DNA of 64,000 bases, taken from Parvibaculum sp. Its GTDB lineage: Bacteria > Pseudomonadota > Alphaproteobacteria > Parvibaculales > Parvibaculaceae. The stretch lies in contig NZ_JAUSBV010000010.1 of assembly GCF_030651915.1 (NCBI RefSeq), positions 310,001 to 374,000 of the forward strand, read 5' to 3'. The stretch's first letter is position 1, and each line of letters begins with the position of its first letter. A program made the translations under genes and the position numbers. The notes beneath the pieces were generated by a model. It saw only the letters and a program-made list of their open reading frames with translations, was not told the DNA's origin and did no database searches. Shown piece by piece: positions 35,356 through 44,730 of this stretch.

Positions 35356-37272
35356 ATGTCCGAAGCATCAGAAGCCAAACTGAGACTGGCCGCCGTGAAC
35401 CCCACTCCCGCATCAGCGCGCGACCTTTTACGCATCGTCATTGTCGGCCATGTCGATCACGGAAAATCGACGCTGGTCGGCCGGATGTTTCATGACACAG
35501 GCTCGCTTCCCGACGGCAAATACGAATCCATCAAGACCATGTGCGAGCGCCGCGGCGTTCCTTTCGAATGGGCCTTTCTGATGGATGCGCTGCAGGCCGA
35601 GCGCGATCAGGGCATTACAATTGACACGAGCCAGATCTGGTTCAAGACGGACTATCGCGACTACACGATCATCGACGCGCCGGGTCACAAGGAATTCCTC
35701 AAGAACATGATCACCGGCGCGGCACAATCCGATGCGGCGCTGCTGATTATCGACGCGGCCGAAGGGGTGCGCGAGCAGTCCCGCCGGCACGGCTATTTGC
35801 TGCATCTTCTTGGTATCCGTCAGGTCGCTGTTGCGGTCAACAAGATGGACCTCATCGCCTATGAAAAAGACCAGTTCGATCTCATCGAACAGGAATACCG
35901 CGACTATCTGACATCGATCGGTGTGACACCGACATTTGTCATTCCGGTCTCGGCGCGGCAGGGCGACAACATCGTCGAACCGTCGGCACAGATGCCCTGG
36001 TACAAGGGGCCGACAGTGGTCAAGGCGCTCGACAGCTTCATGCCGACGGCGGCGCCGGTCGAACGGCCGCTGCGTTTCCCGGTGCAGGATGTCTACAAGT
36101 TCGATCAGCGGCGGATCATCGCCGGGCGTATCGAAGAAGGCCACCTGCGTGTTGGCGATACGCTGATGTTCTCGCCGTCGAACAAATCGGCGCGCGTGCA
36201 GAGCATCGAGTTCTGGTCGACGGTTCCGGGCAAGAAGGCGCCGACCGAAGCGTCCGCGGGCGAGTCCGTGGGCATTACGCTCGATGAACAGATCTTCGTC
36301 GAACGTGGTGAGCTTGCCAGTCATGTCGAGCATTCTCCCATTGAAACCGATGTGTTCCGCGCCCGCATTTTCTGGCTTGGGCATGAGCCGCTGCTGAAAG
36401 GCAAGAGCTACCGCATCAAGCTCGGCACGCTGGAGGCGCCCGTCACCGTTCAGTCGATCGAGAGCATCATCGACACAAGCGATCTCTCGAATACGTCTTC
36501 GCATCAGGTCGAGCGCAACCAGGTCGCCGAAGTCGTGTTGCGCGCGCGGCGGATGCTGGCCCTTGATGAGTTCAGCAAGGCGCCCAAAAGTGGCCGCTTC
36601 GTGCTCGTCGACAAGTATGACATTGCCGGTGGCGGCATCATTTCGATGGACGGCTATGCCGACCAGCGCGACCTCATTACCTCACGCTCGACCAATATCA
36701 CGCGCGTCGTGCATGGCATTGACACGGCGGCCCGCGCGTTCCGCAACGGACACAAAGGCGGCGTCCTCTGGTTCACCGGCCTTTCCGGTGCCGGCAAGTC
36801 GACACTCGCCGTTGCCCTCGAAAAGAAGCTCTTCGAGAAGGGTTATAACGTCTACGTGCTCGACGGGGATAACGTTCGTCACGGCCTCAACGCAAATCTC
36901 AGTTTTTCGCCGGAAGACCGGGCGGAAAACATTCGACGAGTCGGTGAAGTGGCAGCCCTTTTCGGCCGTGCGGGCATGATTGCCATCACCTCGTTTATCT
37001 CGCCCTATCGCTCGGATCGCGACCGGGCGCGTGAGGCCGCCGAGAATTTCCACGAAATTCACGTCAAGGCCGACGTGGCGACCTGCGAGGCGCGGGATCC
37101 GAAGGGCCTCTACAAGAAGGCGCGAGCCGGTGAAATTAAGGATTTCACAGGCATTTCCGCGCCCTATGAGGCACCTGACAGCCCTGAACTCGTCGTCGAT
37201 ACGGCTGATACCCAGATTGACGAATGCGTCGAGCGGCTCGTCAACTATGTGGAGACGAAGTTCAAGGTATAA
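35356..37272 (+). CDS. cysNC: Bifunctional sulfate adenylyltransferase subunit 1 / APS kinase
   Basis: A 638-residue fusion making PAPS. The N-terminal GTPase (about 25-440) has [16 protein letters not shown] and NKMDL and a translation-factor-like barrel. The C-terminal APS kinase (about 460-638) has [19 protein letters not shown] and [13 protein letters not shown]. The same fusion occurs in rhizobial NodQ and in cysteine biosynthesis. No cysH or cysI lies nearby and sugar-nucleotide genes follow, so PAPS for sulfated surface glycans is an option besides assimilation. galE starts 37 bp later. Confidence 0.96.
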   Translation: MSEASEAKLRLAAVNPTPASARDLLRIVIVGHVDHGKSTLVGRMFHDTGSLPDGKYESIKTMCERRGVPFEWAFLMDALQAERDQGITIDTSQIWFKTDYRDYTIIDAPGHKEFLKNMITGAAQSDAALLIIDAAEGVREQSRRHGYLLHLLGIRQVAVAVNKMDLIAYEKDQFDLIEQEYRDYLTSIGVTPTFVIPVSARQGDNIVEPSAQMPWYKGPTVVKALDSFMPTAAPVERPLRFPVQDVYKFDQRRIIAGRIEEGHLRVGDTLMFSPSNKSARVQSIEFWSTVPGKKAPTEASAGESVGITLDEQIFVERGELASHVEHSPIETDVFRARIFWLGHEPLLKGKSYRIKLGTLEAPVTVQSIESIIDTSDLSNTSSHQVERNQVAEVVLRARRMLALDEFSKAPKSGRFVLVDKYDIAGGGIISMDGYADQRDLITSRSTNITRVVHGIDTAARAFRNGHKGGVLWFTGLSGAGKSTLAVALEKKLFEKGYNVYVLDGDNVRHGLNANLSFSPEDRAENIRRVGEVAALFGRAGMIAITSFISPYRSDRDRAREAAENFHEIHVKADVATCEARDPKGLYKKARAGEIKDFTGISAPYEAPDSPELVVDTADTQIDECVERLVNYVETKFKV

Positions 37273-37309
37273 GGGCTCGACAGGTCTCCAGAGGCGGACA
37301 GGACCCTGA

Positions 37310-38299
37310 ATGAGCATTCTCGTTACCGGTGGCGCCGGCTATATCGGCAGTCACGCTGTTATCGACCTGATGAATGCCGGCGAAGAGGTTGTCGTGATCG
37401 ACAATCTCTCAACCGGCTTTGACTGGGCCGTACAGGTGCCCGAGGCGCTGATTGTCGGCGACATAGCCGACGAGGCGCTGGTCGATCGCGTCATCGCGGA
37501 GCGCAAGGTCGAGGCGGTTATTCATTTCGCGGGCTCGATCATCGTGCCCGAGTCCGTCTCCGATCCGCTGAAATACTACCTCAACAACACGGCCAGATCG
37601 CGAACGCTGATCGAACGTTGCGTCCGGGGCGGGGTCGGGCACTTCATCTTTTCGTCGACTGCTGCGGTCTACGGCACGCCGGAACACTCGCCGGTCAACG
37701 AGGATGAACCTCTGGTGCCGATGTCGCCATATGGCCGCTCCAAGCTGATGACCGAATGGATGCTGCGCGACATCGCCGAAGCACATGAAATGACCTATGC
37801 GGCGTTGCGCTACTTCAATGTTGCGGGTGGCGATCCCGAGGGACGGGTTGGACAGTCGACTGCCAACGCGACCCACCTCATCAAGGTGGCCTGCCAGACG
37901 GCTCTCGGCCAGCGGCCCTACATCGAAGTCTACGGGGAGGACTACCCGACTCCTGACGGCACCTGCATTCGGGACTACATTCATGTCAGCGACCTGGCTG
38001 CTGCACATACGGCTGCATTGAACCACCTTCGCGACGGCGGTCGGAACCTGGTTGCCAATTGCGGCTACGGACACGGCTTCTCTGTGCGCGATGTACTGCG
38101 CTCGGTTGAACGTGCCGCCGGGCGCAAGTTCGAGATTCGACAGGCGCCGCGGCGCGCGGGCGACCCGGCATCCATTGTTGCCGATCCGGCAAGGATCAAG
38201 CAGACGCTGGGTTGGACTCCGGCCTATGATGATCTCGACACGATTGTCACGCATGCGCTGGCATGGGAACAGAAGCTCGCAGCGCGAAATCGGCTTTGA
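37310..38299 (+). CDS. galE: UDP-glucose 4-epimerase
   Basis: A 329-residue extended SDR enzyme interconverting UDP-glucose and UDP-galactose. It has the NAD-binding GGAGYIGSH, the substrate segment FSSTAAVYGTPEHSPVNED, the catalytic Tyr-x-x-x-Lys in SPYGRSKLM, and RYFNVAGGDPEGRVG. It is 37 bp downstream of cysNC and co-directional, probably the third gene of that operon, and supplies galactose units for surface polysaccharide. Confidence 0.93.
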   Translation: MSILVTGGAGYIGSHAVIDLMNAGEEVVVIDNLSTGFDWAVQVPEALIVGDIADEALVDRVIAERKVEAVIHFAGSIIVPESVSDPLKYYLNNTARSRTLIERCVRGGVGHFIFSSTAAVYGTPEHSPVNEDEPLVPMSPYGRSKLMTEWMLRDIAEAHEMTYAALRYFNVAGGDPEGRVGQSTANATHLIKVACQTALGQRPYIEVYGEDYPTPDGTCIRDYIHVSDLAAAHTAALNHLRDGGRNLVANCGYGHGFSVRDVLRSVERAAGRKFEIRQAPRRAGDPASIVADPARIKQTLGWTPAYDDLDTIVTHALAWEQKLAARNRL

Positions 38300-38420
38300 C
38301 GAGCGAACTTGTCCCCGGTCGGCCGGGATGGGGCAACATAGTGAAATATAAGTTTATTTCCGGAAGATTCGGGCGATGTGCGAATTTCAGCCGCACCCAG
38401 AATGGAGCTAGTCGGAGACC

Positions 38421-39785
38421 ATGACGAGAGGCAACGTCAGCACCGTCATTCTTGCTGCGGGCAGGGGCACGCGGATGAAATCCCGGCTGCCGAAAGTGCT
38501 GCATGCGATTGCCGGCCGGCCGTTGCTCGGACACGTGCTTGCAGCCGTCGAGAAAGCCGACGTTGCGCATCCCGTCCTGGTGCTGGCACCGGATATGGAC
38601 AGTGTGGCGTCCTTTGCACGGTCGGTATTGCCCGGCATTGCGACAGTCGTTCAGCCGTCGCCGCGCGGAACCGGCGACGCCGTACGCGCCGCCGAAACGG
38701 CGGTCGGGCAGGGTGCGGGCGTGGTGCTTGTCGTGTTTGGCGACACGCCGCTGGTGCGCAGCGAAACGCTTTCGCAGATGATCGAATGCTGCACGGAAGA
38801 GATGCCGGTTGTCGTGCTGGGGTTTGAGGCCGTAGATCCTGCGCCTTACGGCCGTCTCGTCCTTGACGAGAAAGATATGCTGGTCCGGATTGTCGAAGCG
38901 AAGGACGCGTCGCCTGCCGAACGTGAAATTCGTCTCTGTAACGGCGGCGCGATGGCCGTCCGTCGTGAGCACATGTTTCGTCTGCTGGCTCTGGTCGGCA
39001 ATGACAATGCCAGCGGCGAATACTATCTGCCGGATGTCGTCGGCCTCGCGCGGACCGAAGGACTTCCATGCACGGTGGTACGTGCAACCGAAGAAGAAAT
39101 CCAGGGTGTCAACAGTCGCGCTGACCTCGCAGCGGCGGAAGCCGCCATGCAACGGCGCCTTCGAAAATCTGCTCTCGATGACGGCGTCACGATGCTTGAT
39201 CCGGATACCGTCTATTTGAGTTTCGACACCAAGATCGGCTCGGATGTCACGATCGGACAAAACGTCGTCTTCGGCCCGGGCGTGCGGATTGCCGAAGGCG
39301 CAACGATCAAAGCCTTCTCGCATATCGAAGGTGCATCCATTGCCGAGGGAGCGGAGATCGGGCCGTTTGCACGCATTCGGCCCGGAACCGAAGTTGGCCG
39401 CAAGGCGAAGATCGGCAATTTCGTCGAGACGAAGAAAGCGAAGATCGAAGAGGGCGCGAAGGTCAGCCATCTGTCCTATATCGGCGATGCACGTGTCGGC
39501 GCATATGCGAATATCGGTGCGGGTACGATCACCTGCAACTATGACGGCTACGACAAATTCTTCACGGATATCGGATCTGGCGCCTTTGTTGGCTCCAATA
39601 CGTCGTTGGTCGCGCCGGTCACGATCGGCGACGGCGCTTATATCGGCTCGGGCAGCGTTATCACGAAAGATGTCGCGTCCGACGCTCTGGCCGTTGCGCG
39701 CGGCAAGCAATTCGAAAAGGGCGGTTGGGCGACCAAGTTCCGCGCGGCGCATGAGAGCGTCAAAAAGATATCATCGGGCGAATAG
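38421..39785 (+). CDS. glmU: Bifunctional UDP-GlcNAc pyrophosphorylase / glucosamine-1-P acetyltransferase
   Basis: Makes UDP-GlcNAc for peptidoglycan and lipopolysaccharide. The 454-residue protein has the N-terminal pyrophosphorylase (LAAGRGTRMKSRLPKVLH, then GTGDAVRAAE) and a C-terminal left-handed beta-helix from about 255. The acetyltransferase His/Asn region includes SYIGDARVG and CNYDGYDKF. The ATG at 38421 has GGAGA upstream. glmS begins 2 bp after the stop, so the pair is tightly coupled. The 121-bp gap before glmU probably has its own promoter. Confidence 0.96.
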   Translation: MTRGNVSTVILAAGRGTRMKSRLPKVLHAIAGRPLLGHVLAAVEKADVAHPVLVLAPDMDSVASFARSVLPGIATVVQPSPRGTGDAVRAAETAVGQGAGVVLVVFGDTPLVRSETLSQMIECCTEEMPVVVLGFEAVDPAPYGRLVLDEKDMLVRIVEAKDASPAEREIRLCNGGAMAVRREHMFRLLALVGNDNASGEYYLPDVVGLARTEGLPCTVVRATEEEIQGVNSRADLAAAEAAMQRRLRKSALDDGVTMLDPDTVYLSFDTKIGSDVTIGQNVVFGPGVRIAEGATIKAFSHIEGASIAEGAEIGPFARIRPGTEVGRKAKIGNFVETKKAKIEEGAKVSHLSYIGDARVGAYANIGAGTITCNYDGYDKFFTDIGSGAFVGSNTSLVAPVTIGDGAYIGSGSVITKDVASDALAVARGKQFEKGGWATKFRAAHESVKKISSGE

Positions 39786-39787
39786 TC

Positions 39788-41611
39788 ATGTGTGGAATTG
39801 TCGGCATTGTTGGAACGGAACCGGTTGCGCCTATCATCCTGGAAGCGCTGAAGCGGCTGGAGTATCGCGGCTATGACAGCGCCGGCATCGCAACGCTCAA
39901 TGGCGGCGGCATCGAAAGACGCCGGGCCGAAGGCAAGCTCGTCAATCTCGACAGATTATTGACCGACAACCCGCTCGATGGCGTTATCGGTATCGGCCAC
40001 ACCCGATGGGCAACACATGGTGCACCAACGGAGCGAAATGCCCATCCGCATGCAACCGACCGTGTCGCCATTGTTCACAACGGAATTATCGAGAATTTTC
40101 GCGAGTTGCGCGAGCGGCTGACGGCGGGCGGTGCGACATTTACCACCGAAACGGACTCGGAAGTCGTTGCGCATCTTGTGACGCACTTCCTGGACAAAGG
40201 ACTTGCGCCACGGGAAGCCGCCGCCGCCGCCATTCTCGAACTCGAAGGCGCTTTTGCGCTCGGAATCGTATTTCGCGGCGAAGAAAATCTTATTGTCGGC
40301 GCACGCCGGGGACCGCCGCTCGCGATCGGCTACGGCAAGGGCGCCATGTATCTCGGATCGGATGCATTCGCGCTCGCGCCGATGACAAGCCGCGTAAGTT
40401 TCCTTGAAGACGGTGATCGGGTTGAGATCACTCGCGAGGGTGCATCCGTGTTCGATGCGCTTGGCAAAGCGGTTCAACGCCCGATCAAAATCACTGACGT
40501 TTCGGCGGCCTTAGTCGACAAGGGAAATCACCGGCACTTCATGGCCAAGGAGATATTCGAACAGCCGGAAGTTGTCGGCCACACGCTGTCGGAATATGTG
40601 AACCCCATCGACGACACGATCCGCCTTCCCGATTTGGCTGTCGATCTTGCCTCGGTGCCGCGGATCACGATGATCGCCTGCGGGACGGCTTACTATGCCG
40701 CGATGGTCGCCAAGTACTGGTTCGAGCGCTATGCGCGGATCTCGGTCGAGGTGGATATTGCCTCCGAGTTCCGTTATCGCGAAGCGGCGATGCCGGAAGG
40801 CGGCCTGGCCATCTTCATCTCGCAATCGGGTGAAACGGCGGACACGCTGGCGGCATTGAATTACTGCCGTGCGCAGGGACAGAAAATTCTCTCGGTCGTC
40901 AATGTGACGGAGTCGTCGATCGCGCGCGCGTCGGACGCAATCCTGCCCACCTTTGCAGGCCCCGAGATCGGAATTGCCTCCACAAAAGCCTTCACCTGCC
41001 AGTTGACGACGCTTGCAGCCCTGGCGATACGTGCCGGTCTCGCACGCGGGACTCTCGACCGTGCCGATGAAGAAAGGCTCGTACGGACACTCATGGAGGT
41101 GCCCCGTCATATTTCGGAAGCGCTGGCGAAAGACAATGAAATCCAGATGCTCAGCGCCGAGATTGCGAAGGCTCGCGATGTTCTCTATCTCGGTCGCGGG
41201 CACAATTACCCGATCGCGCTTGAGGGTGCACTTAAACTCAAGGAAATTTCCTATATCCACGCAGAAGGCTATGCGGCGGGCGAATTGAAGCACGGGCCGA
41301 TCGCTCTTATCGACGAGGAAGTGCCCGTCATCGTGATTGCGCCGGTGGATGCCCTGTTCGAGAAGACCATTTCGAACATGCAGGAAGTGATCGCGCGCGG
41401 CGCGCGTGTCGTCCTGATTTCCGATCGCGCCGGTATCGAACGGGTCGGGCCGGGCGTTTGGGCGACCATCGAAGTGCCAAGCGTCGATCCGCTGATCGCA
41501 CCGATCGTCAACGCCATTCCAGTGCAACTCCTTGCTTATCATACCGCTGTGTCCAAGGGCACGGACGTCGATCAGCCGCGCAACCTCGCAAAGTCGGTGA
41601 CGGTCGAGTAA
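39788..41611 (+). CDS. glmS: Glutamine-fructose-6-phosphate aminotransferase (isomerising)
   Basis: First step of hexosamine synthesis: fructose-6-P + glutamine to glucosamine-6-P. The 607-residue protein starts MCGIVGIVG with Cys2 as the N-terminal nucleophile. The glutaminase domain (1-240) has GHTRWATHG; two SIS domains follow (SQSGETADT, ALEGALKLKEISYIHAE) and it ends LAKSVTVE, the usual C-terminus. It is translationally close to glmU; there is no room for a glmS ribozyme. Confidence 0.97.
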   Translation: MCGIVGIVGTEPVAPIILEALKRLEYRGYDSAGIATLNGGGIERRRAEGKLVNLDRLLTDNPLDGVIGIGHTRWATHGAPTERNAHPHATDRVAIVHNGIIENFRELRERLTAGGATFTTETDSEVVAHLVTHFLDKGLAPREAAAAAILELEGAFALGIVFRGEENLIVGARRGPPLAIGYGKGAMYLGSDAFALAPMTSRVSFLEDGDRVEITREGASVFDALGKAVQRPIKITDVSAALVDKGNHRHFMAKEIFEQPEVVGHTLSEYVNPIDDTIRLPDLAVDLASVPRITMIACGTAYYAAMVAKYWFERYARISVEVDIASEFRYREAAMPEGGLAIFISQSGETADTLAALNYCRAQGQKILSVVNVTESSIARASDAILPTFAGPEIGIASTKAFTCQLTTLAALAIRAGLARGTLDRADEERLVRTLMEVPRHISEALAKDNEIQMLSAEIAKARDVLYLGRGHNYPIALEGALKLKEISYIHAEGYAAGELKHGPIALIDEEVPVIVIAPVDALFEKTISNMQEVIARGARVVLISDRAGIERVGPGVWATIEVPSVDPLIAPIVNAIPVQLLAYHTAVSKGTDVDQPRNLAKSVTVE

Positions 41612-41777
41612 CCGGCGATTCGCGGTCGGTCCGAGTTGCGGTTCCCGAGCCCTCTCGGCAAACGTCTGATTTCATTGATATTTTTACTCCTCCGCTAACG
41701 CTTGAAGGCGCCGTGATAGATTTGCCGTGCAACAAGCGACGATGCTTCGGGGAGGGCCGGCGAATGCGGCGTCAAAA

Positions 41778-43043
41778 ATGCCCAGCCTGACACACACAAT
41801 GCGGCATCATTTGTGGGCTCTTGCACTTGCAGCGGTGGTGGCAAGTGCGGCGCCGTCCCGGGCTGAAGAAGCAGAGGCGACGGCGCTTATGAGCGCCGGT
41901 GCCGCGGCGATAGAAAACGATCACTTCGACAAGGCCGTCGCCGATTTCTCAAATGCGCTGGATAGCGGTGGACTCGACGCCGCAGGGCGTGCCCTTGCTC
42001 ACTATCATCGTGCAATCGCCCTGCAGAAGACCGGACAGCAGGACGGGGCGATCGCGGACTACACGCGGGCTATCGCCTCAAACATGCTGCCTGTCCCGGT
42101 TCAGGCACGGGCGCATTTCAATCGTGGTATTGCCCTTGTCGCCATCGGCGATGCCGGCCTGGCGGAGGCCGACTACCGCGCGACTATTGCGCTCGCGCCG
42201 GAGTATGCGGCGGTCTACCACAATCTTGCCAATCTCGAACGGCGCCGGCACGACTACGAGGCTGCCATCGTCAACTATTCTGCCGCGATCCGGCTCATGC
42301 CCGGTAACGAGCGCAAGCTGCCGCTTTTCGGCAGGGCGCTGGCCTATGAGCAAATTGGAAATCTGCGAAGTGCCGAGGCCGATTTGCGGGATGCGTTGGC
42401 TATCGATCCCGAGTTCGAGGTCGCCGGCGCCAAACTCGCCGAGATTTCGACCGACACCGGGCCTCGCGGCGCACAGAGCGCTGCCTCGGTTCAAACGGCC
42501 AAGGCGCCGGAGCCTCGCGTCTTGCCGGCCATGCTGACACCGTTCCAAAGCGCCTCATCCGGGAATGAAGGTGGCCCTGCCATTCGCATCACAAGTTCCG
42601 GGGGTTGGGAGACGACAGCGGTTCGAACTGCGGCTGCCAACAAGCCCGTCGATATCTCCCCCGCAGCGGCGGTCGAACCGGCTGAAGAGGATGAGAAGGT
42701 GCCTGCGGACCGACTGACGACGGCCTCATTACGACCGACCGCGCTTGTGCCGCATGTAACGGAATCGAGTGCGATGCGGTCTCCGGCGACAACGGCGCAA
42801 TACCGGATACAGCTTGGGGCCTTCCGCGACGAACAGAGTGCCGTTCTTGAATGGGACAAGATTTATCGAGCAGCAGAGGCGGTGGTTGGCAAATTTGAAC
42901 ATTTTGTACAGCGTGCCGACCTCGGCGAACGCGGTACTTTCTACCGGCTCAGGGCCGGCGCCTTTGATGGCGTGGCCGAAGCGCGATCTGTGTGCAAGGC
43001 CCTCGATGCCCGGAAGATCGCTTGCGTGGTCGTTGAGGGTTGA
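41778..43043 (+). CDS. Secreted TPR protein with C-terminal SPOR domain
   Basis: A 421-residue protein with a signal peptide (MRHHLWALALAAVVASAAPSR region, cleavage near AEE). Tetratricopeptide repeats cover about 35-215 (ALAHYHRAIALQKTGQQDGA, ARAHFNRGIALVAIGDAGLA, AAVYHNLANLERRRHDYE). A disordered linker leads to a SPOR domain at about 340-420 (YRIQLGAFRDEQSA...YRLRAGAF). SPOR domains bind denuded peptidoglycan, so it likely acts at the division site or wall. The start is uncertain: GTG at 41727 and ATGs at 41742 and 41799 are alternatives. It is a single gene 166 bp after glmS. Confidence 0.8.
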   Translation: MPSLTHTMRHHLWALALAAVVASAAPSRAEEAEATALMSAGAAAIENDHFDKAVADFSNALDSGGLDAAGRALAHYHRAIALQKTGQQDGAIADYTRAIASNMLPVPVQARAHFNRGIALVAIGDAGLAEADYRATIALAPEYAAVYHNLANLERRRHDYEAAIVNYSAAIRLMPGNERKLPLFGRALAYEQIGNLRSAEADLRDALAIDPEFEVAGAKLAEISTDTGPRGAQSAASVQTAKAPEPRVLPAMLTPFQSASSGNEGGPAIRITSSGGWETTAVRTAAANKPVDISPAAAVEPAEEDEKVPADRLTTASLRPTALVPHVTESSAMRSPATTAQYRIQLGAFRDEQSAVLEWDKIYRAAEAVVGKFEHFVQRADLGERGTFYRLRAGAFDGVAEARSVCKALDARKIACVVVEG

Positions 43044-43209
43044 CGGGCAACTGCGTCGCCCACCTGGGTCACAGCATTCTCTGACCGGCGGTTGACGTAG
43101 CGGCGGCATGGGGCTCAGGCACCGCCCACAGGGACGGTTGTCGGGAGGCCGATTTCATCGATAAACTCGCGGCAACAATAAGCAACCGAGTGTTCGGAAA
43201 GGGAGACGA

Positions 43210-44718
43210 ATGGCCCAGCAAGCGGTGGGACTTACAGCCTATGGTGCATATATCCCGCGCCTACGACTGCAGCGAAAGGCCGTGGCTCAGGCAAATGCAT
43301 GGATCGCGCCCAATTTCCTTGGAAAGGGGAAGGGCGAGCGCTCGATGGCCAATTGGGACGAGGATGCCGTCACGATGGCGGTCGAGGCGGCACGCGATCT
43401 TCTCGGTCCGGATGACGACAGAAGTCATGTCGATGCGCTCTATTTCGGCTCCACGACCATGCCGTTCAAGGATCGTCTCAACAGTGGCATCATCGCCGCG
43501 GCGCTGACGCTGGATGAAAATGTGCGTGCCGTAGACGTGGCGTCGACGCAAAGGGCCGACACCTCGGCATTGATGCAGGCGCTCGCGGCGGTGAAGGCCG
43601 GCGAGGCGAAGAGCGCGCTCGTGCTGGCGGCCGACCACAGGAAGACCAAGGCGGTCACTTCGCAGGAGCTCGATTTTGGCGACGGTGCCGCGGCCGTGAT
43701 GATCGGTTCGGACAATGTCATTGCCACGTATCTTGGCGGCGCAAGTCTCACGATCGATTTCATCGACCACTTCAGGGGTGACACTGAAGAATTCGATTAT
43801 AATTGGGAAGAGCGGTGGATACGGGACGAAGGTTTTGCCAAGATCGTTCCGCGCGCAGTCAAAGCAGCGCTTGAAAAGTCGGGCGTAAGCGCCGGAGATA
43901 TCAAACATTTTGTGCTGCCGTGCATCTTTGGTGACAAGTTCGCGCAGCAACTTGCCAAACGGTCTGGAATTGCGCCGGAAGCAGCGCGCGACACATTGGC
44001 TCTGAATTGCGGGGAGACCGGCGCGGCACATGCGCTCGTCATGCTGGTGCATACGCTCCAGAAAGATGCAAAGCCAGGCGACAAGGTTCTGATGTTGCAT
44101 TTCGGCGGTGGCTGCGATGCGCTGATTTTCGAGGTAACAGACAAGATCGCCAGTCAGGCCGGCAAGCGCGGCGTTGTGGGCTCGCTTGCCGCCCGTGTTG
44201 AGGAGACCAATTACCTGAAATTTCTCACTTTCAACGGCCTCGTTGAGTGGGAAAAGGGGATGCGCGCCGAGCAGGACAAGAAAACGGCTTTGACGACGCT
44301 CTACCGCAATGAGGACATGCTGATGGGCCTCGTTGGCGGCCGTTGCAAGGAGACCGGCGTCGTGCAGTTCCCGCGTTCTCGCATTTCGGTCAATCCCAAC
44401 AATCACACGGTCGACACGCAGGAGCCTTACAAGTTCGCCGAAAGGAAAGCGAAAATCCTGTCGTGGTCGGCCGATTTCCTGTCCTTCAGCATGAATCCGC
44501 CCAATCATTACGGCATGGTCGTTTTTGACGAGGGTGGTCGTATCATGATGGATTTCACCGATGTCGAAACAGGCTCGGTCGATTCCGGCATGGAAGTGAA
44601 GCTCGTGTTCCGGATCAAGGAATTCGACGACAAGCGCGGTTTCCGCCGATATTTCTGGAAAGCGGTACCGATAGCGACGAGTGGAGCAAAATCACAAACG
44701 GGCCAGGCGGCCGAATAG
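43210..44718 (+). CDS. HMG-CoA-synthase-like protein fused to a degenerate DUF35 (OB-fold) domain
   Basis: A 502-residue thiolase-fold protein. Residues 1-345 resemble archaeal-type HMG-CoA synthase/KAS III (VGLTAYGAYIPRLRL, DFGDGAAAVMIGSDNV, LNCGETGAAHAL). Residues about 370-485 match a DUF35 Zn-ribbon/OB-fold (GGRCKETGVVQFPRSRISV). The nucleophile region (residues 108-120, VDVASTQRADTSA) has no cysteine, and the catalytic His region reads HFVLPCI. Only one zinc-ribbon cysteine (Cys379) remains. It may be a non-catalytic scaffold or CoA-binding partner of the thiolase encoded 12 bp downstream. Confidence 0.8.
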   Translation: MAQQAVGLTAYGAYIPRLRLQRKAVAQANAWIAPNFLGKGKGERSMANWDEDAVTMAVEAARDLLGPDDDRSHVDALYFGSTTMPFKDRLNSGIIAAALTLDENVRAVDVASTQRADTSALMQALAAVKAGEAKSALVLAADHRKTKAVTSQELDFGDGAAAVMIGSDNVIATYLGGASLTIDFIDHFRGDTEEFDYNWEERWIRDEGFAKIVPRAVKAALEKSGVSAGDIKHFVLPCIFGDKFAQQLAKRSGIAPEAARDTLALNCGETGAAHALVMLVHTLQKDAKPGDKVLMLHFGGGCDALIFEVTDKIASQAGKRGVVGSLAARVEETNYLKFLTFNGLVEWEKGMRAEQDKKTALTTLYRNEDMLMGLVGGRCKETGVVQFPRSRISVNPNNHTVDTQEPYKFAERKAKILSWSADFLSFSMNPPNHYGMVVFDEGGRIMMDFTDVETGSVDSGMEVKLVFRIKEFDDKRGFRRYFWKAVPIATSGAKSQTGQAAE

Positions 44719-44730
44719 GGAGACACGAAC

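Noticed and set aside
39786-39787. A glmS ribozyme upstream of glmS.
   Set aside because: Only 2 bp separate glmU and glmS, and this ribozyme class is typical of Firmicutes.
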